Positions 11,397-21,255 of a DNA stretch of 64,000 nt are shown here, in pieces; within the stretch, counting starts at the first letter, position 1, and each line of letters opens with the position of its first letter. The DNA comes from Citrobacter sp. (GTDB lineage Bacteria > Pseudomonadota > Gammaproteobacteria > Enterobacterales > Enterobacteriaceae): positions 1-64,000 of the forward strand of contig DXKH01000059.1 of assembly GCA_019415335.1 (NCBI GenBank), given 5' to 3'. The notes below the pieces were generated by a model. It saw nothing but the letters and a program-made list of their open reading frames with translations, ran no database searches and was not told the origin of the DNA. Both the position numbers and the translations under genes were made by a program.

Positions 11397-12800
11397 TCAG
11401 GAAGGAAATGCGAGTGATTTCACCGTCACCGGCACAACCGATCCGCCAAACAAAGGCGTACCAATGTCGATATAGTCGCCCGCCCGGACAATCACTTCGT
11501 CAATGACCGCCAGCGGGAGTTGCTGTAACTGTGGGCGCAACAGCATGCCCAGCGCTTTACCAAAGTCCTGCTCGGCCACCACCAGCAGGGGATGCGGATT
11601 CGGGTAACGCGCGATGAAGGCCAGCAGCGCGTCGATGACCGTGAGTAATGCGGCGTAACGCACCGGCAGCGAGGCGGGAAGCGCCAGTACGTATGCGTCA
11701 GTCTGTGGATCCAGATCGAGCTGCATCAACGCCTGTTGCCAGGCACCAACCAGATCGGCGTCATCCATCGGGATCGCCACCGGCAGATTGCGCAGCGGCA
11801 ACTGAACGCCTTCCAGCCAGATGGTGCTACCGGAAAGCGACAGCGTGTGCGCCCCTGCGCCAATCACCGTGGCGCGCACGGTCTGCGCCGGAAACTGCAC
11901 GTTCATCGCACGCAGACGCGGATGCTCATGCAGCGCTGTCGCCAGCAGCGGCCCAATATCAGAAAAACAGAACGGGTCGGCAGGCAGGTTGCGATAGCAC
12001 TCCCCCACGCCGCCAGACAGGGTGATCACCTCCGGCTTCGTGCCCGCCGGTAATAGCCCGGTTTGCATCAGCGTCTGCGCCAGCGGCGATAACGCGCCGT
12101 CGATCACTTCCACAATCAGGCTCGCCATCCGCTGCGCGACTTGCCCCAACTGCGCGATGGTCAACGAACGGGCGTCGGTACCAATCCCGAACACCTCATC
12201 GACAATCTTCTGACCGGGATGATGGGCATGCACGACGCGTCCCTGACCGTCGGTCTCCAGCAGACGCCCGCCGACGTTCAGACAGGCGGTGCCACTCACC
12301 TTTCCGGCCTCGAACAGCGCATAGTTCGAGGTGCCGCCACCGATGTCGATATTCAGCACCCGGCACATCCGCTGTTCAGACAGGGTTTGCGCCCCGGCAC
12401 CGTGACCGGCAATCACCGATTCCAGATGCGGTCCAGCGCTGGCAACCACAAAGTCACCGAGCGACTGGGAGAGCGTCATCACCGCCGGGCGCGCGTTGCG
12501 GGTTTTCGCACTCTCGCCGGTGATGATGATGGCCCCTGAATCAACCGATTCCGGCGCGATCCCCGCCGCCTGATACTGCGCGAGGATCAGCGCTTTAAGT
12601 TCGTCCTCCCGCAACCCGCCCTGCTTATCGACGGGGGTAAAGAAGACCGGACTTTGCCAGCTAATGTCGCGTTTGATGAATTCGTAACGGGGCACCTGCG
12701 ACACAGCCGCGCGGTTAACCAGTTCCAGGCGCGAGAAGATCACCTGAGTGGTTGTGGTGCCGATATCTATACCGACGCTCAGTAGCTGGCGCGTGTTCAC
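11397..12800 (-). CDS. eutA: EutA, reactivating factor for ethanolamine ammonia-lyase
   Basis: A 467-residue member of the actin/Hsp70 ATPase superfamily. The phosphate-1 loop GIDIGTTTTQV is near residues 10-20 and a second phosphate motif LNIDIGGGTSNYALF near 150. EutA exchanges damaged cobalamin for fresh adenosylcobalamin in EutBC, using ATP. The start codon is GTG (12800-12798), overlapping the eutH stop by four bases (GTGA), so the pair is coupled. Confidence 0.96.
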   Translation of the reverse strand: MNTRQLLSVGIDIGTTTTQVIFSRLELVNRAAVSQVPRYEFIKRDISWQSPVFFTPVDKQGGLREDELKALILAQYQAAGIAPESVDSGAIIITGESAKTRNARPAVMTLSQSLGDFVVASAGPHLESVIAGHGAGAQTLSEQRMCRVLNIDIGGGTSNYALFEAGKVSGTACLNVGGRLLETDGQGRVVHAHHPGQKIVDEVFGIGTDARSLTIAQLGQVAQRMASLIVEVIDGALSPLAQTLMQTGLLPAGTKPEVITLSGGVGECYRNLPADPFCFSDIGPLLATALHEHPRLRAMNVQFPAQTVRATVIGAGAHTLSLSGSTIWLEGVQLPLRNLPVAIPMDDADLVGAWQQALMQLDLDPQTDAYVLALPASLPVRYAALLTVIDALLAFIARYPNPHPLLVVAEQDFGKALGMLLRPQLQQLPLAVIDEVIVRAGDYIDIGTPLFGGSVVPVTVKSLAFPS

Positions 12801-14023
12801 GATTGCGCCTCCACTTCCGTTTCTGCCGGAACGTTTTCATCTTTTGGCACCAGCATCATGGCCACACCAATCGCCGTGACACCGCCAATCAATTTGCCGA
12901 CAATCATCGGGAAGATCATGGCGTTCATGTTGGCCGCCGCGAAGCCTAAGTGGTCACCCAGCGCGAAGGCTGCGGAGACGGCGAAAGCGCAGTTGATCAC
13001 TTTGCCGCGGGTATCCATCTGCTTCATCATGCCGAACATCGGGATGTTGTTCGCCAGCGTTGCCACCATGCCACCTGCCGCCATATTGTTGATTTTCAGC
13101 AGGCTACCGACGCGCATCAGCGGTTTCTCAAACCAGCGGGTCAGCAGCAGCACCATCGGATATGCCCCGAGCAGCACGCAGGAGATAGAACCGATCACTT
13201 CAATGGCGCGCATCACTTCGCCGGGGGTGTCGCCAGGTGCCATGAAGATCGGGTCGAGGCCAGGGATTAACTCCCAGCCCAGCAGGAACTTGATGACCGC
13301 CGCCGCGAGGCCAATGGTGATCAGCGCGACGAGGAATTTGGCGAAGATCTGGAAGCCGCTGATCATTTTTTCCGGGATGAATTTCAGTCCCAGCGCCACC
13401 AGCACGGCGACGATGATCACCGGGATCATGTTCATCAGGATCAACGCGAAGGTGAATTCGACCGGCTGCCCGTTGATCTCAACCCCCGAGTACATCGCCA
13501 CCAGCCCCCCGGCGATACAGCCGATAGGGATCGTGACAATACCTGCCAGCACGCCTAGCGCCAGATAACGGCGGTCGGACGGTTCGATAATGCCCAGCGC
13601 AACGGGGATGGAGAACACGATGGTGGGTCCCATCATTGCCCCCAGAATCAGCCCGGAGTAGAGCCACGCCGCCACATCGCCACCCGCCAGCTCTTTGGCG
13701 AGGAAGAAGCCGCCCATATCGCATGCCAGCAGGGTTCCGGCGAACATGGACGGGTTCGCGCCAAGCATTTCATACAGCGGAATAATCACTGGCCCAAGCA
13801 GTTTGGCTAACACCGGCGCCAGCGCGGTCATACCGACCATCGCCAGTCCCAGAGCGCCCATCGCCATAAACCCTTCTTCAAACTGACCGCCGGATCCCTC
13901 AATACTTTTGCCGAACTTTCCGAGGAAACGCGCCGACCCGCCGAACTGCGACAGGATCCTGTCCACGGCGGCAATCAGCATAAAGAACATCATGATGTAC
14001 ATGATGATTTCGTTAATTCCCAT
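12797..14023 (-). CDS. eutH: EutH, ethanolamine permease
   Basis: A 408-residue polytopic inner-membrane protein with about ten hydrophobic segments, equal in length to E. coli EutH. It helps ethanolamine entry when the substrate is scarce or protonated at low pH. The frame opens 20 codons earlier, but that stretch lies in a REP region; the ATG at 14023, behind GGAGATAAGG, gives the family N-terminus MGINEIIMYIMMFFM. A BIME separates it from eutG upstream. Confidence 0.95.
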   Translation of the reverse strand: MGINEIIMYIMMFFMLIAAVDRILSQFGGSARFLGKFGKSIEGSGGQFEEGFMAMGALGLAMVGMTALAPVLAKLLGPVIIPLYEMLGANPSMFAGTLLACDMGGFFLAKELAGGDVAAWLYSGLILGAMMGPTIVFSIPVALGIIEPSDRRYLALGVLAGIVTIPIGCIAGGLVAMYSGVEINGQPVEFTFALILMNMIPVIIVAVLVALGLKFIPEKMISGFQIFAKFLVALITIGLAAAVIKFLLGWELIPGLDPIFMAPGDTPGEVMRAIEVIGSISCVLLGAYPMVLLLTRWFEKPLMRVGSLLKINNMAAGGMVATLANNIPMFGMMKQMDTRGKVINCAFAVSAAFALGDHLGFAAANMNAMIFPMIVGKLIGGVTAIGVAMMLVPKDENVPAETEVEAQS

Positions 14024-14050
14024 ACCCTTATCTCCATTTGCCAGGGTTTT

Positions 14051-14132
14051 CGTAGGTCGGATAAGCACAGCGCCATCAGGCAATGATGCCGCGTTTTGCC
14101 GGATGGCGGCGCGAACGCCTTATCCGCCTACG
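14051..14132. repeat. BIME (paired REP) between eutG and eutH
   Basis: Two opposed REP units (GTAGGTCGGATAAGC...GCGCCATCAGGC and GCCGGATGGCGGC...GCCTTATCCGCCTAC) fill the 122-base gap inside the operon. Confidence 0.85.
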
Positions 14133-14145
14133 TCCTGGTATGCTT

Positions 14146-15333
14146 TTATTGTGCCGCCGCGTACAACTCGATAATGTCGCTCTGCGTGGCGGTGCGTGGG
14201 TTACTGCGAATACAAATATCCTCCAGCGCGGCTTGCGCCCAGGTGCTGTAGTGTTCTGGTTTTGCACCGACGTCAGCGAGCCGTTTGCTCTGGCCCACTT
14301 CAGCAATCAGTTCACTGACGGCGGCGATAGCATCGCGATCGTCTGCTTTCTTATTGGTCAGTGCGCGCCCGATATGGCTAAAGCGTTCGCGACAGACCAT
14401 GCGGTTAAAGCCCATCACCGTCGGCAGCAGCATGGCGTTCGCCTGGCCGTGCGGAATGTGCAATGTGGCGCCTGGCTGATGTGCCATCGCATGACACAGC
14501 CCCAGTCCGGCGCTGGAAAACGCCATTCCTGCCATGCAGGAAGCGAGCAGCATGCTCTCCCGCGCGGCGAGGTCGTGACCATAGCCCACGGCTTTCGGCA
14601 GCGATTTGCCAATCATCGCAATCGCGCCAATCGCCAGACTGTCGGTAAACGGCGAGGCATTCAGCGCGCTGTATGCCTCAACCGCGTGCGTCAGTGCATC
14701 AATCCCGGTCATTGCCGTTACGTGAGGCGGTACGCCTTCGGTCAGCGCGGCATCAAGGATTGCCACGTCCGGCATCAGCGTCGCATGTGCCAGCACCTGC
14801 TTGCGCCCCGTCGCCGCGTCGATAATCACCGTTACGTTGGTGGTTTCCGATCCGGTTCCGGCGGTAGTGGGGACGGCAATCAGCGGCAGACGCGGACGTA
14901 AGCTGCTGTATTCCGTCATCTCCGCCAGCGTCTGATTTGGATTCGTCACCAACAGGGCAACGGCTTTTGCCGCATCCAGCACTGAACCGCCGCCAAAGGC
15001 GACAACGCCGTCACATTTTGACTCGCGCAACTGGGCAACCGCCGCGCAGACGTCGGTGATGCACGGCTCGCCCATCGGACACGGCCAGACCGTCATCGCC
15101 ACGCCTTTCATCGCCAGACTGCGCTCTAACGAGGCGGTCATTCCCGCCTGATGCAGGAAACTGTCGACCATCACGAACAGGTGGCTTAAGCCTCGCGATT
15201 GTGCTTCCTGTCCGCAGGAACTGAGCGCGCCGAGCCCGCATAGCGTGACCGGTGGTACGCTGAACGTTTTCACGCGTTGCAGATTCAGGGTATCGAATGC
15301 CTGAAAGAGCGCCGTCTGCAATTCAGCTTGCAT
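14146..15333 (-). CDS. eutG: EutG, iron-type alcohol dehydrogenase
   Basis: A 395-residue group III (iron-dependent) alcohol dehydrogenase. The NAD-binding motif GGGSVLDAAKAVALL is near residue 110 and the TTAGTGSETTN block near 155; metal-ligand histidines lie in the LGLCHAMAHQPGA region. In the microcompartment it reduces acetaldehyde to ethanol and regenerates NAD+ for EutE. Its start overlaps the end of eutJ by 11 bases. Confidence 0.96.
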   Translation of the reverse strand: MQAELQTALFQAFDTLNLQRVKTFSVPPVTLCGLGALSSCGQEAQSRGLSHLFVMVDSFLHQAGMTASLERSLAMKGVAMTVWPCPMGEPCITDVCAAVAQLRESKCDGVVAFGGGSVLDAAKAVALLVTNPNQTLAEMTEYSSLRPRLPLIAVPTTAGTGSETTNVTVIIDAATGRKQVLAHATLMPDVAILDAALTEGVPPHVTAMTGIDALTHAVEAYSALNASPFTDSLAIGAIAMIGKSLPKAVGYGHDLAARESMLLASCMAGMAFSSAGLGLCHAMAHQPGATLHIPHGQANAMLLPTVMGFNRMVCRERFSHIGRALTNKKADDRDAIAAVSELIAEVGQSKRLADVGAKPEHYSTWAQAALEDICIRSNPRTATQSDIIELYAAAQ

Positions 15334-16162
15334 AGATTCCCTCCGCTTTCTCTCTCCCGCTGTTTGCGATCGCCAGCGGTGTCATAAACAGGCTGTGCCG
15401 GGGCAGATGCACCTTGAGCTCCGGGAAGCGCTGGCGAAACAACGCCTCCACGCCCGGCTGCATACAGGAGCCGCCCGCCAGCCATAAATCGGCTATTCCT
15501 TGTCCTTCGATATGACGGGCAACGATCTCCGCCATTTTTTCGTAGACCGGTTTCACCACCGGCCAGATCGCCTGTGCGTTGCTGCGCTTGAACTGCTCGG
15601 CCTCTTCCAGTGGGATGCGACGATTCCCGGCCAGGGTCAGAGAAATATGGTGACCGCCCGTCGCTTCATCCGCCGAGTACGTCACTTTGCCCTGCTTAAC
15701 AATGGCGATCCCGGTCGTGCCGCCACCGATATCCACGACACCGGCGTTATCCAGTTGCAGAAGATCGGCAACTGCGGTCGGTTCATCCAGCACATGGCTG
15801 ACCTCCAGCCCAGCAGATTCCAGCACGTTGATGGAGATGCGCGGGTCGGTGCCCGGCGGGAACGAGGTCGCCGCGTGGGTAAACCGGCTGCCGAGCTGTT
15901 GTTCGAGTGTATCGAGATGGCGACGCACGATAGTGACCGCACCGAAGAAATCCCAGACGATGCCGTCACGCACGACGTCAGCCCAGTCAAGACACACCGC
16001 AACCGGCTGTCCGTCGCCGTCGACAACCATCGACACCACGTCGCAGGTGCCGAGATCAACGCCCAGCCACAGCGCGGAATCGCTCGTTGCAGGCGTCTGA
16101 TTACACAGGTCAGCGGCTTTTTGCAGTCCTGGGGTGAGCCAGCTTTCTTCGTCGTGCGCCAT
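15323..16162 (-). CDS. eutJ: EutJ, Hsp70-like ATPase of the ethanolamine operon
   Basis: A 279-residue DnaK/actin-fold protein with the phosphate loop GVDLGTCDVVSMV and the second ATP motif NAGVVDIGGGTTGIAIV. It is assumed to be a chaperone or assembly factor of the microcompartment, but no activity has been firmly shown. The reading frame opens 20 codons earlier inside eutE; the ATG at 16162 has a strong AAGGAG site and yields the family start MAHDEE. Confidence 0.94.
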   Translation of the reverse strand: MAHDEESWLTPGLQKAADLCNQTPATSDSALWLGVDLGTCDVVSMVVDGDGQPVAVCLDWADVVRDGIVWDFFGAVTIVRRHLDTLEQQLGSRFTHAATSFPPGTDPRISINVLESAGLEVSHVLDEPTAVADLLQLDNAGVVDIGGGTTGIAIVKQGKVTYSADEATGGHHISLTLAGNRRIPLEEAEQFKRSNAQAIWPVVKPVYEKMAEIVARHIEGQGIADLWLAGGSCMQPGVEALFRQRFPELKVHLPRHSLFMTPLAIANSGREKAEGIYAS

Positions 16163-16172
16163 CTCTCTCTCC

Positions 16173-17576
16173 TTAAACGATGCGGAACGCATCCACCAAA
16201 ACACAGCGACGCAGACGCACAAACGTGCGCGCGCTGGTCACCCCTTCCCCGGTTGGCGTGGTGATGGTCATGGTGGTCCAGCCTTCACCGCCCAGTCCCA
16301 GCCCGGCAATGCACGGTCCGTTCTTGACGAAGATGCTGGTATCAATGGCGTTCGCCATCTGGTTCATGTTGTCGATGTTGCGCGAGTGCATCGCGGCGGT
16401 ATGGTGACAGCCGCCTTCCAGTTGCACCGCCAGCGCAATCGCCTCGTCAACGTTTGCCGCCCGTACCACCGGCAGGACCGGCATCATCAGTTCCGTGACG
16501 GCAAAGGGATGCGTGGCAGGCGTTTCAACAAACAGCAGTCGGGTTTGCGCCGGAACTTGCAGCCCAATGGCGGCGGCAATTTTCGCCGCGTCGCGTCCGA
16601 CCCAGTCACGGCTGACAGTGCCTTTGCCACGCTCATCGATATTTTTCAGCAGCACTGACTGGAGCTGTTCGGCCTGCGCGGCGCTCAGTTTCACCGCCTG
16701 CTGGCCTTCCATCAGGCGCATCAGCTCATCCGCCACGCTGTCGACGACAATCAGCACCTTCTCATCAGCGCAAATGATGTTGTTATCGAAGGACGCGCCT
16801 TTGACGATGGATTGCGCAGCCCGCGCCAGATCCGCCGTCTCATCGACAACCACCGGCGGATTACCGGCGCCAGCGGCAATCAGACGTTTATTGGTGTGTT
16901 TGCGGGCGGCGTCGACCACCGCTTCGCCACCGGTGACGACCAGCAGACCAATGCCTGGGTACTTAAACAACCGCTGTGCGGTTTCGATATCCGGGTTCGC
17001 CACGGTCACCAGCAGGTTTTCCGGGCCACCTGCCTCCACCACCGCCTGGTTAAGCAGTGTGATAGCGCGTTGTGAAACGCCTTTCGCCGCCGGATGGGGA
17101 GCGAATACGACGCTGTTACCGGCAGCAATCAAGCTGATGGCGTTATTAATCACCGTCGCCGCCGGGTTAGTGGATGGCGTCACTGAGGCGACGACGCCCC
17201 ACGGCGCATTTTCGATCAGCGTCAGGCCGTTATCGCCGGTGAGTACCTGCGGCGATAAACACTCCACGCCCGGTGTCCCGCGTGCCTGTGCCACGTTTTT
17301 GGCAAATTTATCGTCGACGCGTCCCATGCCGGTCTCTGTGACGGCAAGTTCCGCTAATTCTTTGGCATGCTTTTCGCCCGCTTCACGAATGGCGTGAATG
17401 GCAAGCTGGCGCATCGCCACGCTCTTCAGCCCCTGCTGAGCGACTTTTGCTGCCGCCACCGCATCATCCAGGGAGGCAAAGACGCCCATTTCATGAACGG
17501 CGGTCGCTGGCTGGCTGCTGTCTTTCATTTTCAGCAGTACCGCTTTCACCACCTGTTCAATATCCTGTTGATTCAT
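16173..17576 (-). CDS. eutE: EutE, CoA-acylating acetaldehyde dehydrogenase
   Basis: A 467-residue aldehyde dehydrogenase that oxidises acetaldehyde to acetyl-CoA with NAD+ and CoA. The first 19 residues (MNQQDIEQVVKAVLLKMKD) form the amphipathic helix that targets it into the shell, followed by a linker. The catalytic cysteine is near residue 269 in the FDNNIICADEKVL motif. It is 11 bases after eutN and 10 before eutJ. Confidence 0.97.
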   Translation of the reverse strand: MNQQDIEQVVKAVLLKMKDSSQPATAVHEMGVFASLDDAVAAAKVAQQGLKSVAMRQLAIHAIREAGEKHAKELAELAVTETGMGRVDDKFAKNVAQARGTPGVECLSPQVLTGDNGLTLIENAPWGVVASVTPSTNPAATVINNAISLIAAGNSVVFAPHPAAKGVSQRAITLLNQAVVEAGGPENLLVTVANPDIETAQRLFKYPGIGLLVVTGGEAVVDAARKHTNKRLIAAGAGNPPVVVDETADLARAAQSIVKGASFDNNIICADEKVLIVVDSVADELMRLMEGQQAVKLSAAQAEQLQSVLLKNIDERGKGTVSRDWVGRDAAKIAAAIGLQVPAQTRLLFVETPATHPFAVTELMMPVLPVVRAANVDEAIALAVQLEGGCHHTAAMHSRNIDNMNQMANAIDTSIFVKNGPCIAGLGLGGEGWTTMTITTPTGEGVTSARTFVRLRRCVLVDAFRIV

Positions 17577-17587
17577 GATGTTCAGTC

Positions 17588-17875
17588 CTATTTGTGGAAT
17601 ATCACCTGACCGCCAGCCACCACTTCATCGACGATACCAATCACGCACAGATCGACAGGGGACGCTTCGCTGCGATGCGCCTGGCGAGCAGAACTGCCGC
17701 TAACCAGCAGCACCCACTCCCCGGTTCCCGCCCCGATGCTGTCAATGGCGACGGCACACTGCCCGTCGGGATTTCCCTGGGCATCGATCATCTCCACCAT
17801 CAGCAATTTGTCGTGTGCCAGTCCCTGATGGCGTACGGTACAAACGATTTGTCCTGTGACGACTGCCAGTTTCAT
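17588..17875 (-). CDS. eutN: EutN, pentameric vertex protein of the microcompartment
   Basis: A 95-residue EutN/CcmL-family protein (MKLAVVTGQIVCTVRHQGL start, typical GAGTGEWVLLVSGSSAR core). Family members form pentamers that close the vertices of the polyhedral shell. It follows eutM with a REP element in the 77-base gap. Confidence 0.96.
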   Translation of the reverse strand: MKLAVVTGQIVCTVRHQGLAHDKLLMVEMIDAQGNPDGQCAVAIDSIGAGTGEWVLLVSGSSARQAHRSEASPVDLCVIGIVDEVVAGGQVIFHK

Positions 17876-17910
17876 ACCCGCCTCCGTGGGTTAAGTTGTG
17901 CTGCGATCCT

Positions 17911-17940
17911 GTAGGCCGGATAAGCGCAGCGCCATCCGGC
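17911..17940. repeat. REP element between eutM and eutN
   Basis: GTAGGCCGGATAAGCGCAGCGCCATCCGGC, a canonical single REP unit between two shell genes that need very different copy numbers. Confidence 0.88.
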
Positions 17941-17952
17941 CCCCAGTCCTGC

Positions 17953-18243
17953 TTAGATGTTGCCGTCGCCTTTGAAGCTGATCGGGAACACTTCTTCCAG
18001 ATCGCCATGCGGACGTGGGATCACGTGAACGGAGACCAGTTCGCCGATACGTTGCGCAGCAGCAGCACCAGCATCGGTTGCTGCTTTGCAGGCCGCGACA
18101 TCGCCACGGACCATCGCAGTCACCAGACCGCCACCAATCTGTTTCACACCAACCAGCTTCACGCGTGCGGCTTTTACCATCGCATCAGAGGCCTCAATCA
18201 GTGCAACCAGGCCCCGGGTTTCAATCATTCCTAAAGCTTCCAT
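17953..18243 (-). CDS. eutM: EutM, major hexameric shell protein
   Basis: A 96-residue BMC-domain protein ([26 protein letters not shown]), the main hexagonal tile of the ethanolamine microcompartment. The pore loop KQIGGG is near residues 35-40. The last residues (SFKGDGNI) differ from the K-12 tail while the BMC core is nearly identical. It lies 36 bases after eutD. Confidence 0.97.
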   Translation of the reverse strand: MEALGMIETRGLVALIEASDAMVKAARVKLVGVKQIGGGLVTAMVRGDVAACKAATDAGAAAAQRIGELVSVHVIPRPHGDLEEVFPISFKGDGNI

Positions 18244-18279
18244 TGTGTTTTCCTCTCATGGGGTCCAGAACGGGACCAT

Positions 18280-19296
18280 TTATACAACCAGGGTTTGTGA
18301 GTCACGTTCGCGACTCACGTCAGTCTGGCGCGGCATGGCTGCCACCAACGCCAGTTCGATAATTTCCTGTACGCTACAGCCTCGCGAGAGGTCATGAAGC
18401 GGTGCGGCAAGCCCCTGAATCAGCGGCCCGACGGCACGATACCCGCCCAGACGCTGGGCGATTTTGTAGCCAATATTGCCGGCTTCCAGTGACGGAAAAA
18501 CCATCACGTTGGCGTTGCCCCGTAGCGGACTGGCTGGCGCTTTTTGCGCGGCGACCTCCGGTACAAAGGCGGCGTCAAACTGCAGTTCGCCATCCACGAG
18601 TAGCGTGGGCGCGCGTTCGCGAACAATCTCCGTTGCCTGCTGCACGTTCGCCACGCAGGGATGACGGGCGCTACCCTGACTGGAGAATGACAGCATCGCC
18701 ACGCGCGGTTCTTCACCGGTGATGGCGCGCCAGGTGTCGGCGCTGGCGATCGCGATATCCGCCAGTTGTGCCGCCGTTGGCTGCGGCACCACGCTGCAGT
18801 CGGCAAACCCTAACGCCGGGCCGACGTACTGCGGCAGCATCAGGAAAATGGACGACAGCGTTTTACATCCCGGCTGCAGGCCGATAATGCGTAAGCCCGC
18901 GCGCAGCACGTTAGCCGTGGAAGAGAGGTTGCCAGCGATACAGACATCCGCCTGGTCTGCGCTAACCATCGCCGCAGCGAACATCAGCGGGTCATTGAGT
19001 TTCTCAACGGCATCCGGCGGCGTTTTCTCTCCGGACCGGGCGAGCCAGCGCTCTGCGAACGCTTCACGCATCGCCAGGTTGCTGTACGGATCGATAACCT
19101 GAATCCCGTCCAGCGCCACCCGATGCGTGAGGGCGAACTGGCGCAGCGCGAACGGACTGGTCACCAGAATGGGGTGCGCCAGGCCGTGCTGTTGCAGGTA
19201 GTGCGCCGCTTTCAGCACGCGTTCGTCTAACGCATCCGGGAAAACCACCCTAGCCGGGGCTTGCTGAGCCCGCTCGCGGGCGCGTTCAATGATCAT
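18280..19296 (-). CDS. eutD: EutD, microcompartment phosphotransacetylase
   Basis: A 338-residue PTA-type phosphate acetyltransferase that turns acetyl-CoA into acetyl phosphate and frees CoA for EutE. It is the short form, without the N-terminal regulatory domains of Pta. The first about 20 residues ([19 protein letters not shown]) are Arg/Ala-rich and amphipathic, as in proteins targeted to the shell. It overlaps eutT by four bases. Confidence 0.96.
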   Translation of the reverse strand: MIIERARERAQQAPARVVFPDALDERVLKAAHYLQQHGLAHPILVTSPFALRQFALTHRVALDGIQVIDPYSNLAMREAFAERWLARSGEKTPPDAVEKLNDPLMFAAAMVSADQADVCIAGNLSSTANVLRAGLRIIGLQPGCKTLSSIFLMLPQYVGPALGFADCSVVPQPTAAQLADIAIASADTWRAITGEEPRVAMLSFSSQGSARHPCVANVQQATEIVRERAPTLLVDGELQFDAAFVPEVAAQKAPASPLRGNANVMVFPSLEAGNIGYKIAQRLGGYRAVGPLIQGLAAPLHDLSRGCSVQEIIELALVAAMPRQTDVSRERDSQTLVV

Positions 19297-20096
19297 TGTT
19301 CACCTCCCAGTCGCTGTTGGATCTGGCTGACGGTGAGCGGGTGTTTGGTGACACACAGAATCATCATCACGTAGACCGCGCTGGAGAGACGGTTCAGCGC
19401 CTGCAAAATATCCGGTCGCAGGACGTCAAAACCGCGGGTGATAAAGACCTGGGCGGCGATCGTTTCCGTTTCGCGAACTTTGGTACGCAGCAGATTCAGC
19501 AGCGCGGACTCACGACCATGGCTGGCTTCAGGCACCAGATGATCGTGCTCCAGATAGCGCAGCGGTTGATGGGAAAGACGATGCAGATCATCCTCGTTCA
19601 GCCCGACAATGGACTGTGCCGCCAGCGGTTCATCCATCGCATCGGCGCGCATAATATTGCCCAGCCGCGAACGAATATCCGCCAGCCAGGGCTGCCACGG
19701 CTCCGCCAGTTCGATTTGCAGCCACACCGCCAGCGCGATGGTGCTGTCCAGCGCGGCGCGAAAGCCCAGACGCGGATCGCTTTTGGCGACCATTTTGTCC
19801 GCCGTCAGGTGGGTCAAGGTGTCAGGCTTTTTCGCCACCGGCTGGCGACACAGCTCACAGCAGGCCTGGGGATGTGTATCCCTACTGGTTAACCCGTGCA
19901 CCGGCTGCGGCTGCTGTTGCTCGTCGTCGACAAACAGACTGCCCTGCTCATCCAGAAACTTGATGCGCAGATGACGGCCTTCCAACAGTTCGCGGGCAGA
20001 GGGCGTCAGGCGAGCGTCAGCGGGGAGATGGATTTCTGCCCCTTCGCTGAGCGTATGGTTCGCTCTGAGCCATGCTTCGGTGATGAAATCTTTCAT
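19293..20096 (-). CDS. eutT: EutT, corrinoid ATP:Co(I) adenosyltransferase
   Basis: A 267-residue enzyme that makes adenosylcobalamin for EutBC. The diagnostic metal motif HX11CCX2C is complete: a His in PVHGLTS is followed 11 residues later by CCELC, near residues 70-86. The frame opens eight codons earlier, but the ATG at 20096 overlaps the eutQ stop as ATGA and gives the family start MKDFITEAW. The four-base overlaps at both ends imply translational coupling. Confidence 0.95.
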   Translation of the reverse strand: MKDFITEAWLRANHTLSEGAEIHLPADARLTPSARELLEGRHLRIKFLDEQGSLFVDDEQQQPQPVHGLTSRDTHPQACCELCRQPVAKKPDTLTHLTADKMVAKSDPRLGFRAALDSTIALAVWLQIELAEPWQPWLADIRSRLGNIMRADAMDEPLAAQSIVGLNEDDLHRLSHQPLRYLEHDHLVPEASHGRESALLNLLRTKVRETETIAAQVFITRGFDVLRPDILQALNRLSSAVYVMMILCVTKHPLTVSQIQQRLGGEQ

Positions 20097-20785
20097 ACCG
20101 ATTGCCAGTTCGCAGGCCACGCAACGTACAGGAAACGCACGGTCGTCGGCGTGCCAAATTCAATGCTCGAGCCTTTCGGGATAAACATGACATCCCCGGC
20201 TTTGGCGATCATCGTTTCGCCTTCATGGCGCACATGCAGTTCACCGTCGAGCACCATGTCGATTTCGTCGTAGTTCAGCGTCCACGGGAAGAACGCGTTA
20301 TCCCACTGCATGAACCCGGCGGCCATACTGCTGCCGTCCTGCTCGGTAACGAGATCGGTCAGACCCACACAGTGCGGTTGCGCACCGTCGAAGCGGCCAA
20401 ACTTAACGCTGCTGCCGTCGATCACTTTGATGCCGCCTTTGCCGGTCACCGAATGAAAACCCGGTTGCATCCCGCCCTGCTCCAGCGACTGTTTTTCCTT
20501 CAGCACTTTGTCCATCAACTGCGAAACCAGACTCTCGGTAAACTGCCCTTCCGGCAGTTGCGCGATGATGGTTTCGCGAATGCGCTGCGTTTCAGATTTG
20601 GCCTCGTCCGCACTGCACGTTGCCGTTGGGGCGGATCCCTCGCCCTCCACAATCGTGACACCCAGTAACTCCGCAACTTCGCGGGCTTCCGGGGTGATGA
20701 TGCTGGCGCGCAGCACCACCGACATTTCCTGTTCGCCCCGTGCGTGCGCCGCACGTATATCGTTAGCTGTGATAAGTGTTTTCAC
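20093..20785 (-). CDS. eutQ: EutQ, cupin-domain acetate kinase-like protein
   Basis: A 230-residue protein. The C-terminal half is a cupin barrel (LNYDEIDMVLDGELHVRHEGETMIAKAGDVMFIPKGS). Salmonella EutQ was reported to have acetate kinase activity and to be needed for anaerobic growth on ethanolamine with tetrathionate; a scaffolding role in shell assembly has also been proposed. The start codon is GTG, within the last 23 bases of eutP and behind AAGGAGGAAGGGG. Confidence 0.94.
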   Translation of the reverse strand: MKTLITANDIRAAHARGEQEMSVVLRASIITPEAREVAELLGVTIVEGEGSAPTATCSADEAKSETQRIRETIIAQLPEGQFTESLVSQLMDKVLKEKQSLEQGGMQPGFHSVTGKGGIKVIDGSSVKFGRFDGAQPHCVGLTDLVTEQDGSSMAAGFMQWDNAFFPWTLNYDEIDMVLDGELHVRHEGETMIAKAGDVMFIPKGSSIEFGTPTTVRFLYVAWPANWQSV

Positions 20786-21242
20786 CTGCCCCTTCCTCCT
20801 TTTGGCTGAGCTCAGTCAGATAATCCACCAGGTGCTGCACGCTTTGCGGGTCATGACTGTTGAGTTCGAAAATCGGCTCCTGAAACCCAATCCCGCGCAG
20901 TAATTCCCGCGTCGCGGTTACGTCGGCATCTGGCATATCCGTTTTGCTGATCACGGCGATGTGTCGTTTACTGGCACCGATATCTAACAGCCCGGCAGGT
21001 AAGCGACTTTCTTTGTCATTGGCTGCATGGACATAAATCAACGTATCAACGTCCTGCAGCGTGGTAATTAAGGCGTGATACCAACGAGGGTGACTGAAAT
21101 ATTCCCCTGGAGTATCGATATCGCCATTTTCATTAAATTCCACGGCCTGCGTTTTTCTGGCGAGGGAATAATTTCCCTGTAAGGCATTAAAAAGCGTTGT
21201 TTTTCCCGCGCCGACAGTGCCAACAAACGCAATACGTTTCAT
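20763..21242 (-). CDS. eutP: EutP, P-loop acetate kinase-like protein
   Basis: A 159-residue Ras-like P-loop protein (Walker A GTVGAGKTT at about residues 8-16, KTD specificity-type motif later). Salmonella EutP has acetate kinase activity. The ATG at 21242 is placed well behind GAGGTG; the frame also allows a GTG two codons earlier, which lies inside that ribosome-binding site and is unlikely. It lies 13 bases after eutS. Confidence 0.94.
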   Translation of the reverse strand: MKRIAFVGTVGAGKTTLFNALQGNYSLARKTQAVEFNENGDIDTPGEYFSHPRWYHALITTLQDVDTLIYVHAANDKESRLPAGLLDIGASKRHIAVISKTDMPDADVTATRELLRGIGFQEPIFELNSHDPQSVQHLVDYLTELSQKEEGAGENTYHS

Positions 21243-21255
21243 AAGCACCTCAAAA

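Noticed and set aside
14083..14901. 272-codon plus-strand frame antisense to eutG
   Set aside because: Starts within a BIME and runs opposite to a conserved enzyme gene; a compositional shadow.
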